Positions 53,621 to 63,962 are shown, counted from the stretch's first letter. The stretch: 64,000 nucleotides of DNA from Fodinibacter sp963811825 (GCA_963811825.1 CAWESS010000030.1:66661-130660); one strand, 5' to 3'. Numbers and translations are program-made. Notes: a model not told the origin generated them from the letters alone.

Positions 53621-54581
53621 GACGCGGTGGGGGGTTCGAGTCGGCGGCGGGCGGCGACGTAGGCACAGGCCGCGACGACGATGACGAGGAGCACCCCCAC
53701 GACGGTCGCGTTGCGGACCAGGGTGCTCGTCAGCGTCGCCACGACCGCCCGCGAGGCATCGGCGGCGAGCGGGTCGGCGATGCCCTCGGTGACCGACGCC
53801 ACCGCCGATCGCACTCCGACGGTGACACCGACGAGCGCGAGGAACGCGGACCCCGCGAACCACAGACCGGCCACGGCGGCGTCACGCAGCAGCCACACGC
53901 CGACGGAGAGCAGCACCACGACGAGGAGGGGCCCGAGCCAGACCATGGCCTTGAGGAGGCTGTAGTACCCCTGCCACGTCTCGAGCTGCTCGACGGTCGC
54001 GATGGGCACCGTCGCCTGCGAGCTCGGGCAGCCGGTCGACGAACGAGTAGCCGGCGGAGACGAGCTCGGCACGCACGGCGTTGGCCACGGTGGCCAGGCT
54101 GATGCTCACCGTGTTCCCCTCGGTCACGACGGCACCCTGCGGCGCATCACCCTCGAGCGTGGCCACGAGCTCGGAGTGGGCGGTCTCCAGCGCGGCATCG
54201 AAGGAGGCCTGGAACTCGGGTGCGGCGACGACCTTCTCGGCCACGCTCTGGACCCTCGACTCCACGGCGCCGCCGAGTGACGCGGCCACGTCTCGGAGCA
54301 GGCCCTTGACCGGCTCCGGTGCCGCGAGCTGGTCGATGGCCTCCCCCACGCTCGGCGCGACCCGGTCGTCGATCACGGCCGTGGTCACCTGGTCGGCGAG
54401 CTGCTGGGAGACCAGGGCCTGCACCTCGGGCTCGGAGGCCACCGGGGCAACCCGCGCGACGAAGGCCTCGGTGTCGCTGACGGTGCGCGCGGTCCAGGTG
54501 GCGACGACCGCGACGGGGACGAGCACACCCGCGAGGACGAGCAGGACGACGGCGAGGGTGCGGCGTGCTCGGTGTCCCATG
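53617..54581 (-). CDS. Membrane protein with large extracytoplasmic domain (one frame break)
   Basis: About 321 residues. An N-terminal helix (RRTLAVVLLVLAGVLVPVAV) precedes an external domain (DTEAFVARVAPVASEPEVQA; APSVGEAIDQLAAPEPVKGL; SAGYSFVDRLPEL), and two or three C-terminal helices follow (WLGPLLVVVLLSVGVWLLRD; VVGVLLVIVVAACAYVAARR). One extra G near 54018 breaks the frame between RLPELA and ATVPIATVEQLE. This layout is common in actinobacteria; I know no function. It lies 10 bases downstream of the AI-2E-family gene. Confidence 0.75.
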
Positions 54582-54591
54582 GTGGGTCCCT

Positions 54592-55869
54592 TCAGGACTG
54601 AGGGGTGTGCGGGCTGTCGAGGGCCTCGGGGCTCTCGGGGGCCCCGGGGTTCTCCCGCGCCTCCGGGTCGGGCGGCGTGCTGGACGCCGCTGGGACCGAC
54701 GGCCGCACGGCATCCTCGATGCTGCCGGCATCCGAGCGGCTGGCGCGGGGCGCGACGAGCGCCGCGACCTGCTCCTCCGTGGCGGGGGACAGCTCGTAGC
54801 GGCGCTGATAGATCTCGAGCATCGCCATGACCATGGCCGCGACGGGTACCCCGAGCAGTGCTCCGGACAGGCCGAAGAGCTGCGCGCCGAGCAGGGCGGC
54901 ACCGAACGAGACCGCCGGATGGAGGTTGACGGCTCGCGAGGAGATCCGCGGCTCGATGGTGAGGTTCTCCACCTGCTGGTAGGCGATGCCCCAGATGAGC
55001 ACGTAGATGCCGACGATCGGGTCGGGCGACGTGAGACCCACGAGCACCGGCAGCGCGATGGCGATGTAGGTCCCGATGTTGGGGACGAACTGGGCGACCA
55101 GGCCGGTCCACAGCGCCAGCGGGAGCCAGTAGGGCAGCCCGATGATCGCGAAGACGATGCTGCTGAGGAACGCGTTGATCGCCGCGAGCACGATGCGAGC
55201 GGCGATGTAGCCGCCGACCTTGATCCCGGTGAGGTCCCACGCCGTCAGGAAGGGCACCTGCAGGCGAGGGCGCATGCGTCGGGCGATCCAGCCCCGCAGC
55301 GTCGGCATCCCGGCCGAGATGTAGAACGTGAAGAAGACGAGGACGAAGGCCCCGAAGAAGGCCGAGAGCAACGAGCCGAGGAGCCCCAGCAGCCCGAAGG
55401 CGACGTCGTCGGCGTACGCGGTGAGGTCGGACGGGCTCAGGCCGATGCTGTCGAGGATGGTGTCGAACGTGAAGGACGAGTTCGAGACCCGGTTGAACCA
55501 GCTGAGGGCGTCTTCGGCCATGCCCGGGATGGCGACGATGAAGCTCGTGAGCTGCTCGACGAACAGCGCGCCGAACAGGCCGAGGAAGATGACGACGAAG
55601 AGGCCCGCGAGGAGCATGACCAGGCCGGTGGCCAGACCTCGGTTCATCCGTGTCGACAGCCTGGAGACGACGGGCTCCATGGCCAGGGCCGCGAACCACG
55701 CCATGATCACGAAGTAGATGGTCGCGCCGCCCCGCCACAGGATGAAGGCGAAGACACCGGTGATGACGAGCACGCCGACGACGAGCCAGGAGCGGCGCCA
55801 CAGCGGGTGGGTGCCGCCGGGGCCCGCTGCACTGGGGCTGGCCTCGGCGGGCGCGGAGGTGACCGGCAT
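54592..55869 (-). CDS. AI-2E transporter-family permease
   Basis: 425 residues. It has the family's helices and central soluble domain, with WTGLVAQFVPNIGTYIAIAL, VGIYVLIWGIAYQQVENLTI, EPRISSRAVNLHPAVSFGAA and LFGLSGALLGVPVAAMVMAM. Compared with the copy at 939–2071 it has the more usual QQVENxxxxPR motif. A long Pro/Ala/Glu-rich tail ends the protein. The substrate is unknown. ATG 55869 lies 20 bases from palindromic element copy 2. Confidence 0.9.
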   Translation of the reverse strand: MPVTSAPAEASPSAAGPGGTHPLWRRSWLVVGVLVITGVFAFILWRGGATIYFVIMAWFAALAMEPVVSRLSTRMNRGLATGLVMLLAGLFVVIFLGLFGALFVEQLTSFIVAIPGMAEDALSWFNRVSNSSFTFDTILDSIGLSPSDLTAYADDVAFGLLGLLGSLLSAFFGAFVLVFFTFYISAGMPTLRGWIARRMRPRLQVPFLTAWDLTGIKVGGYIAARIVLAAINAFLSSIVFAIIGLPYWLPLALWTGLVAQFVPNIGTYIAIALPVLVGLTSPDPIVGIYVLIWGIAYQQVENLTIEPRISSRAVNLHPAVSFGAALLGAQLFGLSGALLGVPVAAMVMAMLEIYQRRYELSPATEEQVAALVAPRASRSDAGSIEDAVRPSVPAASSTPPDPEARENPGAPESPEALDSPHTPQS

Positions 55870-55888
55870 GGCGCTCAATCTAGTGGTG

Positions 55889-55966
55889 CCCCGACGTCGT
55901 GCGACGTCCCTGCGGTTTTCACCGACCGCAGGCACTGGAACCGCACCCAGGTCGCACGACGTGGGG
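55889..55966. repeat. Dispersed palindromic element, copy 2
   Basis: A 78-base unit sharing CGGTTTTC and AACCGCACCCAGGTCGCACG with the copy at 32591. Its outer arms CGTCGTGCGAC/GTCGCACGACG are an 11-bp perfect repeat, extended past a one-base bulge. An inner 8-bp stem CCTGCGGT/ACCGCAGG makes it a compound hairpin. It lies just past the oxidase gene's stop. Confidence 0.75.
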
Positions 55967-55972
55967 TCGGTG

Positions 55973-57221
55973 TCACCCCTGCCCGAGGACGCGGTCGAGG
56001 AAGGCGTTCCCGAAGACGCGTTCGGGGTCGACCCGCTCGCGCAGCGCCGCGAAGTCACGAAGGCGGGGGAAAGCGTCGGCGAGGGCGCCGGCATCCATCT
56101 CGAACACCTTCCCCCAGTGCGGGCGCGCGCCGAGCGGCACCAGGGCCGCCTCGATGTCACGGACCACGCTGCGGACCGCCTCCTCGTCGCGCACCCAGGT
56201 GAAGTGCAGGGCCACGGTGTCGCGACCATGGGCTCCACTCAGCCACAGCTGGTCCGACGCGACGGTGCGGATCTCGGATACCAGGAGCAGCGGGGCGAAG
56301 CCTGCGGAGATGCGGCGGAGCCTGTCGATCGCCTCGAGAGCGTGCTCGCGGGCCACGAAGTACTCGCTCTGCAGCTCTGCACCGTTGCTCGGGGTGAAGG
56401 CGAGCCGGAAGTGTGGAAGGCGGTCGAGCCACGGCCCGGGCACCCCTGCCTGGGGTGTCACGGCCTCCACCGAGCCGCCGGGGAGCATGTGGACCGTCGG
56501 CCTCGGTGGCGACGGTGCCGAAGAGGTCGCCGAGCGGTGCCTGCGTGACCCGGCGCTTGAACCACACCTGGTCCACCCCGTCCTCGAAGCGGGTGAAGAG
56601 GCTGACGCTGTACGCGGCGGCGGTGATCTCGTCGAAACGGGACTCGACGACCGGCCAGGCCAGCCCGGTGCGAACCTCCTGGCACACCTCGTAGGACGGC
56701 TCCACGTCGAGCTCGACGCGCGTGACGACGCCCAGCGCGCCGAGCGCCACCACCGAGCCGGCGAAGTCGGGGTCGGACCGCGTCACCCGGCGCAGCGACC
56801 CGTCAGGGGCAACCACCTCCAGGGCGCGAACGGCCGACGCCAGCGAGCCCGTGCGGTCACCGGACCCGTGGGTTCCCGTGGCGACGGCTCCGGCGACGGA
56901 GATGTGCGGCAGCGAGGCCATGGCGCCCAGTGCCCAGCCCTGTGCCTCGATCGCGGCCGCGAGCTCCCCGTAGCGGACGGCCCCGCTCACCGACACGGAT
57001 GCCGTGTGGGCGTCGATCAGGATGTGCGCCGGGAGACCGGAGAGGTCGAGCAGCGTGCCGGTGGTGTCGGTGAGGTCGGAGAAGGAGTGGCGCGAGCCGA
57101 TGGCTCGCAGCGCGGTCGAGCGAGCGACGAGCTCACTCACCTCCTCGACGGACCGTGGTCGGACCAGTCGGGCGGCCCGATAGGCATGGTTCCCGGCCCA
57201 GTTCGTGCCGATGTCCGTCAC
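55973..57221 (-). CDS. FAD-linked oxidase, alditol/arabinono-1,4-lactone oxidase type (one frame break)
   Basis: About 415 residues. The PP-loop FAD domain has LRAIGSRHSFSDLTDTTGTL, where the histidine is the likely covalent flavin link as in Streptomyces alditol oxidase, and VAGAVATGTHGSGDRTGSLA. The C-terminal ALO domain holds LHFTWVRDEEAV, ARPHWGKVFEMD and RDFAALRERVDPERVFGN. An extra C near 56495 breaks the frame before MLPGGSVEAVT. It would oxidise a sugar alcohol or aldonolactone using O2. The start overlaps the lacI-type gene's stop by 4 bases, tying it to the sugar operon. Confidence 0.85.
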
Positions 57222-58228
57222 GGGACCGGGACCGGCCCGGTCGAGTCGCGCTCGACCAGGCGGACGGGGAGTCGAACACGAGGATGCGTGGGCTGCCGCC
57301 CGGCGAGCAGCTCGACGAGCATCCGGAGGGCCATGGCCCCCATGTCGTGCAGCGGTTGGGCCACCGTCGTCAGGCTCGGGCTGCAGAGCACGGACTCCGG
57401 GACGTTGTCGAAACCGACGACGGACAGGTCCTGTGGCACCCGCAGCCCGAGCTCTCGCGCGACCTCGATGGTGCGGATCGCGGAGATGTCGTTGGCGGCG
57501 AAGACGGCCGTCGGACGGTCGGGTCGCGAGAGGAGCTCGTGGGCCGGCGCCGTCGCGGTCTCGACCCGGAAGCCGCCGACCTTCACCAGTCGTGCGTCCA
57601 CCGGGACACCGGCGTGCGCCATCGCGGCACGGAACCCGTGCTCGCGAAGACGGGCGGACTCCAGGTCCTCGCGACCCCCGAGCAGCGCGATCCGCGTGTG
57701 CCCCAGGCCGAGCAGGTGCCGCGTGGCGGCAATGGCCCCGGCGACGTTGTCGGCGTCGACGGTGGGGATGCCGACCGGACCGGTGTGGGGGTCGATGGCG
57801 ACGATCGGGATCTGGCCCGTCGCGGAGACCACCGTGGGCGTCACGATGATGGCGCCGTCGATGAGCGTGCCCCCGAGTCGGCTCAGCGATCGGTTCTCCC
57901 AGCCGACGGCCTTGCCGGGGCGCCCGCCGGAGTACGCGAGCAGCTCGTACCCGGTCTCCCCGATCGCGCTGGAGACGCCCTTCAGGAGCTCGGTGCTGAA
58001 CGGCTCGAACTCGGCGACCAGCACCCCGATCACGTTGGTCCGGTGGCTCCGCAGACTGCGGGCGCCGAGGCTGGCCTCGTACCCCAGCTCCTCGATGACC
58101 ACGGACACCTTGTCGATGGTCGTCTGTGCGACGCCGTAACGGCGGTTGACGACCTTGGACACGGTCGCGACCGAGACGCCGGCGGCACGCGCGACGTCCT
58201 CCATCCGCACCCGCCCCGTCGTCGTCAC
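57218..58228 (-). CDS. LacI-family transcriptional regulator
   Basis: 336 residues. The DNA-binding domain VRMEDVARAAGVSVATVSKV with the hinge helix, then a periplasmic-binding-like sensor domain (VIGVLVAEFEPFSTELLKGV, IPIVAIDPH, TAVFAANDISAIRTIEVARE, LSVVGFDNVPES). It probably represses the sugar operon through the palindrome at 63903–63920. It is encoded within that operon between the glycosidase and the oxidase. Confidence 0.93.
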   Translation of the reverse strand: MTTTGRVRMEDVARAAGVSVATVSKVVNRRYGVAQTTIDKVSVVIEELGYEASLGARSLRSHRTNVIGVLVAEFEPFSTELLKGVSSAIGETGYELLAYSGGRPGKAVGWENRSLSRLGGTLIDGAIIVTPTVVSATGQIPIVAIDPHTGPVGIPTVDADNVAGAIAATRHLLGLGHTRIALLGGREDLESARLREHGFRAAMAHAGVPVDARLVKVGGFRVETATAPAHELLSRPDRPTAVFAANDISAIRTIEVARELGLRVPQDLSVVGFDNVPESVLCSPSLTTVAQPLHDMGAMALRMLVELLAGRQPTHPRVRLPVRLVERDSTGPVPVP

Positions 58229-58259
58229 GCCGCCGAGGCTATCGGTCGGTGTCCGACGC

Positions 58260-60642
58260 TCAACCGACTCTCGCCTCCTCCGTCACGACCCACCGCTGGT
58301 GCTGCGGCGTGACGATGTGCACCGCTCCGGTCAGAACCACGCTCGCCTGCGTCTCGTGGTCCGCGACCGATGCCCCCACCCACAGGTGCAGCTCACCCGG
58401 CTCGACCACCCGATCACCAGCTCGGTTCGTGAAGGCCAGCCGCGCCGGGGGCACGGTGAACGTGACATCGGCGCAGGCCCCGGGCTCGAGGTGCAGGCGG
58501 TGGAAGCCGAGGAGCTGGGCCACGGGGCGTGTCACCGAACCGATGACGTCACGGCCGTAGAGCTGTACGACGTCGTCACCGGCACGGGTGCCGGTGTTCG
58601 TCACCCGCACCCGGGCGACGACGGGCTCGCCCGTGGTGCCGGCAACCACGTCGAGCGCCTCGTGCCGGAACGAGGTGTAGGACAACCCGTGACCGAAGGG
58701 CAGGACCGGCGACGAGGCCAGGTTCGTCACGTCTCCGTCGCCGCCGAGGACGGGGTGGAGATAGGTGAAGGGCTGGGCGCCGCTGGATCGCGGCAGGCTG
58801 ACCGGCAGCCGCCCCGACGGGTTGACCCGACCGGAGAGCACCCCTGCGATCGCAGGGCCTCCTTCCTCACCGGGGAAGAACGCCTGCACCACCGCGGCGC
58901 ACCGTTCCAGGGCCCAGCCGACGGCGTACGGCCGTCCGGTCAGCAGGACGAGGACGACCGGCGTGCCCGAGTCGAGCACCTCCTCGACGAGCCGGCGCTG
59001 CACACCGGGCAGCTCCAGGTCGTCACGGTCACATCCCTCCCCCACGGTGCCGCGGCCGAACAGGCCGGACTGGTCGCCGACCACGACGACGGCGACGTCG
59101 GAGCGCGCGGCGGCCGCCACGGCATCCGCGATGCCCGAGACGTCGTCGTCATCGACCGCGCACCCCGGCTCGACGGCGACGTCGGCACCCGGCCATTCCG
59201 TTGCGAGCGCCTCGCGCACCGTCTGGACGACGATGCCGGGAGGCGTTCCGGGGTGCTGCGCGAGGACGTGGTTGATGAAGGAGTAGCAGCCGAAGAGTGC
59301 CTCCACACGGTCCGCGTTCGGGCCGACGACGGCCACCCGTGAGGGCGCCGCCAACGGCAGGGTCCCGTCGTTGCGGAGCAGCACCACGGACTCCTCCGCC
59401 AGCCGGGCGGCAACGCGGCGGTGCTCGGGCCCGTCGAGGTCGACCACGGCGGGCGGTTCGTCGTCGAAGGTCGCGTCGAGCAGTCCGAGCTCCTCCTTCT
59501 GGGACAGGGCCCGCAGGACCGCGCGGTCGACGAGCGCCTCGTCGACCGTGCCGTCGCGCACGGCGACCGCGAGGGGCTCGAGGTAGGCGTCACCCGAGGG
59601 GAGCTCGATGTCCAGACCGGCTGCGAGGGCGAGCGCTGCCGCCTCGCCGAGGTCCCCGGCGACGCGGTGGAGGAGGTGGAGGAAGGCGATGCCGAAGTAG
59701 TCGGCGACGACCGTGCCGTCGAAGCCCCACTGGTCCCGCAGCACACCCGTGAGCAGGTCGGGGTCTGCGGCGACGGGAACTCCGTCGATCTCGCAGTACG
59801 AGTGCATCACCGAGCGGACCCCGCCATCCAGGACCGCCATCTCGAAGGGGATCAGCAGGACGTCCGCGAGCTCGCGTGGACCCACGTGCACCGGAGCGAA
59901 GTTGCGTCCGGCCTGACCGGCCGAGTAGCCGACGAAGTGCTTGAGCGTGGCATGGACGCCTGCCGACTGCACCCCGCGCACGTAGGACGTGCCGATCGTG
60001 CCCACGAGGTACGGATCCTCGGAGATGCACTCCTCGACCCTCCCCCAGCGGGGGTCGCGGATGACGTCGAGCACCGGTGCCAGACCCTGGTGGATGCCGA
60101 GGTCGCGCATCGAGGCGCCGATCAGCGCACCCATCTCCTCGACGAGAGCCGGGGTCGAACGACGCACCCCAGGCGAGCGGAGTCGGGTAGGTGGCGGCGG
60201 TCCAGGCGGCCAGCCCGGTCAGGCACTCCTCGTGCACGAGGGCGGGGATGCCGAGTCGGGTGCTGGTGACCAGGTTCCGCTGCCACTCCCACAGCCACCG
60301 TGCCCGCTCCACCGGGTCCACCGGCCGGGTCCCGTACGGACGGGTGAGGTGCCCCAGCCCGTGGCGCGCGGCCTCATCGAGGCGTTGCGCCCCGCTGAAG
60401 TCGCCCTGGAGCGGAGCGACCGCCTCACCCTCGTCCTTGTCCCAGAAGCCGACGATCTGGGCGAGCTTCTCGTCAAGCGTCATGCGGCCGAGCAGGTCGA
60501 GCACCCGGGCGGACGCGCCGACGTCGGTCGAGACGAGTGAGATCGGCAGAGCCTGCGACGAGATCTGGGACGTGTTCACGGTCGGATCCTCGGGGAGGTA
60601 GGAGGGAGCTGGCATGGCGGATTCGTGGGCGGGTGGAGTCAT
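58260..60642 (-). CDS. Glycoside hydrolase family 3 protein (beta-glucosidase/xylosidase; one frame break)
   Basis: About 790 residues. The GH3 N-domain has LGRMTLDEKLAQIVGFWDKD, LGIPALVHEECLTGLAAW, GLAPVLDVIRDPRWGRVEEC, TLKHFVGYSAG, and the nucleophile Asp in FDGTVVADYFGIAFLHLL. The C-domain (VVVVGDQSGLFGRGTVGEGC; PFGHGLSYTSF) and a fibronectin type III-like end follow. One extra C in CCCC near 60163 breaks the frame after GASFDP. It has no signal peptide, so it cleaves imported oligosaccharides or glycosides in the cytosol. ATG 60642 overlaps the permease stop; GTG 60579, with GAGGA 7 bases upstream, is an alternative start. Confidence 0.88.
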
Positions 60643-61511
60643 CCCTTCACCGCACCCTGGAGCCCGTTGACGATCCGTTTCTGCATGGCGAGGAAGAAGA
60701 TCAACGCCGGGATCATCGCCAGGGTCGTGAACGCGAAGACCCCGGCCGTGTCGGAGGAGTACTGCGACGAGAAGTCGGCCACTCCCAGCGGCAGCGTCCT
60801 CATGTCGCCCTGCAGCAGGAGCAGCGGCAGGAGGTACGCGTTCCACGACGCGACGAACGCCAGGACGCCCACGGTCACGACGGCCGGGCCGGAGAGCGGG
60901 ACGATGATCCGCCAGAAGACCTGGATGCGGGACGCCCCGTCGATGAACGCGGCCTCCTCCAGCTCGTTCGGGATCGCCATGAGGAAGGGCCGCAGGATGA
61001 TGATGGTCACCGGCAGCGCGAACGCCGCCTGTGGCAGGGCGACTCCCCACCAGGTGTTCCCCAGGTGCAGCTGGCCCGTGATGATGACGAACAACGGGAT
61101 GATCGCGACGGTGGCGGGGAACAGCAGCCCGAGGACGAACACCATGTACAAGGGCTCGCGCCAGCGGAACCGGTACCGCGCCAGCGGGTAGGCCGCCATC
61201 AGGCCGAAGACGACCGCGATCAACGTCGTGATGCCCGCGATGACCGTCGAGTTCAGCGCGTACCGCCAGAAGGTCGGATCGGTGAGGACACGCTGGTAGT
61301 TGTCCAGGACCCAGGGGTTGGGCAGGGCTGCCGGCGACTCGGCCAGCTGGGCGTTGGTGCGGAAGCCGCCGAGCACGGCATACATGACCGGGCCCAGCGT
61401 TGCCGCCACGACGATGAGTGCGACGAACCAGACGAGGGGGGTGCCTCCCTGGGCGGGCCCGGAGGCGCGCGGACGACGCAGCTTCTGACCGGTGTCCACC
61501 ACGGTGCTCAT
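60639..61511 (-). CDS. Carbohydrate ABC transporter permease (MalG-like)
   Basis: 290 residues with six membrane helices. The EAA loop that contacts the ATPase is ELEEAAFIDGASRIQVFWRI, preceded by GVALPQAAFALPVTIIILRP. The C-terminus RIVNGLQGAVKG is typical of this family. It imports sugar with the MalF-like partner. No ATPase gene is in the operon, so a shared MsiK-type ATPase elsewhere is likely. Overlaps both neighbours by 4 bases. Confidence 0.95.
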   Translation of the reverse strand: MSTVVDTGQKLRRPRASGPAQGGTPLVWFVALIVVAATLGPVMYAVLGGFRTNAQLAESPAALPNPWVLDNYQRVLTDPTFWRYALNSTVIAGITTLIAVVFGLMAAYPLARYRFRWREPLYMVFVLGLLFPATVAIIPLFVIITGQLHLGNTWWGVALPQAAFALPVTIIILRPFLMAIPNELEEAAFIDGASRIQVFWRIIVPLSGPAVVTVGVLAFVASWNAYLLPLLLLQGDMRTLPLGVADFSSQYSSDTAGVFAFTTLAMIPALIFFLAMQKRIVNGLQGAVKG

Positions 61512-62521
61512 CGGACCCTCCTCGAGCCGGCGTCCGCGTCGACGACGTCGCGCCGCAGGACGAAGTACTGGTAGCCGATCGCCAGGACGAGGGCGACGGC
61601 GAAGAGGATGACCGACGCTGCCGTGGCGATCCCGTAGTTGTAGCGCTTGGTGCCCTCGTTGATGAGGAAGGTGGCCATCGTCGTCGTCGCGTTCGCGGGC
61701 CCTCCGCCCGTGAGGATCCAGACCATGTCGAAGAGCTGGATGGAGCCGATCAGCGACAGGAAGCCCCAGGTCCGCAGGGTCGGCCCGAGCAGCGGCACGG
61801 TGACCCGTCGCTGGATCTGCCACCACGAGGCACCGTCGATCTCGGCCGCCTCGATCAGCTCGTCCGGGACCCCCTGGAGCCCGGCGAGGAAGAGGAGGAC
61901 GGCCAGCCCGAGGTACTTCCAGGTGAGGACGACGAACACGGTGTAGAGGGCGACGTCGGGGGTGCCCAGCCAGCCCTGCTCGGGGCCGGAGATCCCCACC
62001 GCGCCGAGCAGGGTGTCGATGACGCCGTACTCCGGCTGCAGCAGCTGGAACCACACGACGCCTGCGATCACCTCGGACAGGACGTACGGCACGAAGATGA
62101 TCGTGCGGAGCAGCCCCTGGCCCCGCATCCTGCGGTTGAGCAGGAGCGCGATCGCCAGGCCGACGGGCAGCTGGATGAGGAGCGACAGGACGACGATCAC
62201 CATGTTGTGCGTGAAGGCGCCGATGAAGACGTCGTTCGTCAGCACCGACACGTAGTTCCTCAGGCCGACGAAGTCGACGAGCGGGCCGAAGCCCTTCCAC
62301 CGGTAGAGCGAGAACTGCACGGCACGGATGATCGGCCAGACGACGAAGACCGAGAAGAGCACCAACGCAGGGCCGACGAAGAAGGCCACCTCGAGGGCCA
62401 TCCGCAGGGAGGCCCTTCGGCCACCCGGCCGACGCCCCCGGAGGGCCGACCGTGCGGGTGCACGGTCGGCGCCTCCGGTGGCGCTCGAACTCGCTTCGCG
62501 GGAGTCCGCGGAGACGGTCAC
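61508..62521 (-). CDS. Carbohydrate ABC transporter permease (MalF-like)
   Basis: 337 residues, six membrane helices after a basic N-terminus. The EAA motif is ELIEAAEIDGASWWQIQRRV, and SIQLFDMVWILTGGGPANAT is the family's later signature. The GTG at 62521 lies 4 bases after the binding-protein stop, and the end overlaps the MalG-like start (ATGA). Confidence 0.94.
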   Translation of the reverse strand: MTVSADSREASSSATGGADRAPARSALRGRRPGGRRASLRMALEVAFFVGPALVLFSVFVVWPIIRAVQFSLYRWKGFGPLVDFVGLRNYVSVLTNDVFIGAFTHNMVIVVLSLLIQLPVGLAIALLLNRRMRGQGLLRTIIFVPYVLSEVIAGVVWFQLLQPEYGVIDTLLGAVGISGPEQGWLGTPDVALYTVFVVLTWKYLGLAVLLFLAGLQGVPDELIEAAEIDGASWWQIQRRVTVPLLGPTLRTWGFLSLIGSIQLFDMVWILTGGGPANATTTMATFLINEGTKRYNYGIATAASVILFAVALVLAIGYQYFVLRRDVVDADAGSRRVR

Positions 62522-62525
62522 CGGG

Positions 62526-63827
62526 TCACTTCTCCGCGTCGGCCGCCTGCTGCGTCTTCTCCACGATGTCCTGCGGAGTCGCCTCACCGGCGAACATCAG
62601 CGCGATCTCGTCGTTCATCGCGCCCCCCACGGACTGCCCGAAGGCGGTGTCGAAGTACAGCTGGACGTACGGCGCAGCGTCCCTGACCTCGAGAAGGCCG
62701 CTCAGGGCCGGGTCCTTGACCGACCCGGATGCGGCCGGGTTGGTCGGGAGCCCCATGTCGCGCTCCGCGAACCCCTTCTGCACCTCGTCGGACAGGAGGT
62801 ACTTGGCGAACTCGACGGCGGCATCCGGGGCGTCCTTGGCGACTCCCCAGGCGTCACCACCACCGAGCGCGGCGCTCTGTTCGCCCTGCCCGCCGGCGAC
62901 CGACGGGAACGGGAACCATCCGGTGTCCTCGCCCAGCCCCTTCTTGTCCTCGGTGAGTCCCTGCATGACGCCGGGCTCCCAGTGGCCCTGCATCTCCATG
63001 GCGACCTTGCCGGTGGCGAGCAGACCCGACGCGCTTCCCGGTCCGGTCTGGGCCGGAGTGGACAGGAAGCCCTTGTTGAACGGCTTGGCCGCGATGATCT
63101 TCTCCAGGTCCTCACCTGCCTTGATGAAGCACGGGTCGGAGAAGTCCAGGCTCTTCACGGCATCCTGGAGGACCTGCTCCGGGCACTCGCGCAGCGCCAG
63201 GTAGTACCAGTAGTGGGCCGCCGGCCACTTGTCGCCCGCGCCGACGGAAACCGGTGCGATGCCTGCGGCCGCCAGCTTGTCGACGGCTGCGTAGAGCTCG
63301 TCCATCGTGGCTGGTGGGGTCGTGATGCCGGCCTGCTCGAAGAGCGACTTGTTGTACCAGAAGCCGACGACCCCCAGCGAGAACGGCAGCGCGTAGGTCT
63401 TGCCGTCGACCTGGAACCCGGCGACGCTGCCGCCGAGCTTGTCGACGACGTCCTTCGCCTGCTCGGAGAGGTCCTTGGTCAGGCCCGCCTCGACGTGGTC
63501 GGCGAGCTCACCGCCCCCGCGCTCCATGTAGATGTCCGGAGCGTCGCCGCCTTGGAAGGCCGCGTCGAGCTTGGTGAGCATGTCCTCGTGCTGCATCGCG
63601 CTGATCTCGATGGTCACACCGGGGTTGGCCGTCTGGAAGTCCTTGGCCACGCTCTCGTAGTAGGCCTTGCCGGGGTCGGTGTTGGAGTTGTGCCACCACG
63701 AGATGGTCACCGGGCCGCTGGCGTCAGCCGTGCTCTCGGTCGTGTCCTCGCTGCCCGTTCCGCAGGCGGCCAGCACGGCTGCCACCGCGCCGACTGCGAT
63801 GGCCCTTGCTACCGGGGTAGTGCTCAT
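62526..63827 (-). CDS. Extracellular sugar-binding lipoprotein of an ABC importer
   Basis: 433 residues. A lipoprotein signal with lipobox VLAACGTGS places it on the outer membrane leaflet face. The family 1 solute-binding fold follows: ISWWHNSNTDPGKAYYESVA, GDAPDIYMERGGGELADHVE, LPFSLGVVGFWYNKSLFEQA, KVAMEMQGHWEPGVMQ and GVAKDAPDAAVEFAKYLLSD. The ligand is unknown but probably an oligosaccharide cleaved by the GH3 enzyme. ATG 63827 has AGGAG about 10 bases upstream; the in-frame upstream ATG lacks a signal-like context. First gene of the operon. Confidence 0.93.
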   Translation of the reverse strand: MSTTPVARAIAVGAVAAVLAACGTGSEDTTESTADASGPVTISWWHNSNTDPGKAYYESVAKDFQTANPGVTIEISAMQHEDMLTKLDAAFQGGDAPDIYMERGGGELADHVEAGLTKDLSEQAKDVVDKLGGSVAGFQVDGKTYALPFSLGVVGFWYNKSLFEQAGITTPPATMDELYAAVDKLAAAGIAPVSVGAGDKWPAAHYWYYLALRECPEQVLQDAVKSLDFSDPCFIKAGEDLEKIIAAKPFNKGFLSTPAQTGPGSASGLLATGKVAMEMQGHWEPGVMQGLTEDKKGLGEDTGWFPFPSVAGGQGEQSAALGGGDAWGVAKDAPDAAVEFAKYLLSDEVQKGFAERDMGLPTNPAASGSVKDPALSGLLEVRDAAPYVQLYFDTAFGQSVGGAMNDEIALMFAGEATPQDIVEKTQQAADAEK

Positions 63828-63902
63828 CTGGGTGCGCTCCTCGCCATTGAGAATGTTGGGACACCCCAAAGTGACAAGCGGGTGGCGGGCGTGTCAAACG
63901 TT

Positions 63903-63920
63903 TTCGATAACGTTATCGAA
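63903..63920. promoter_or_regulatory. LacI-type operator before the sugar operon
   Basis: TTCGATAACGTTATCGAA is a perfect 18-bp palindrome with the central CG of LacI-family operators. On the minus strand it is followed six bases later by TTGACA (63892–63897), a good -35 element, and it lies 76 bases before the binding-protein gene. The LacI-family protein encoded in the same operon is the obvious ligand. Confidence 0.8.
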
Positions 63921-63962
63921 CTGTTGCCGAGCCGTCCCGGAGGAAGCTCGCCGACCCTGCCG

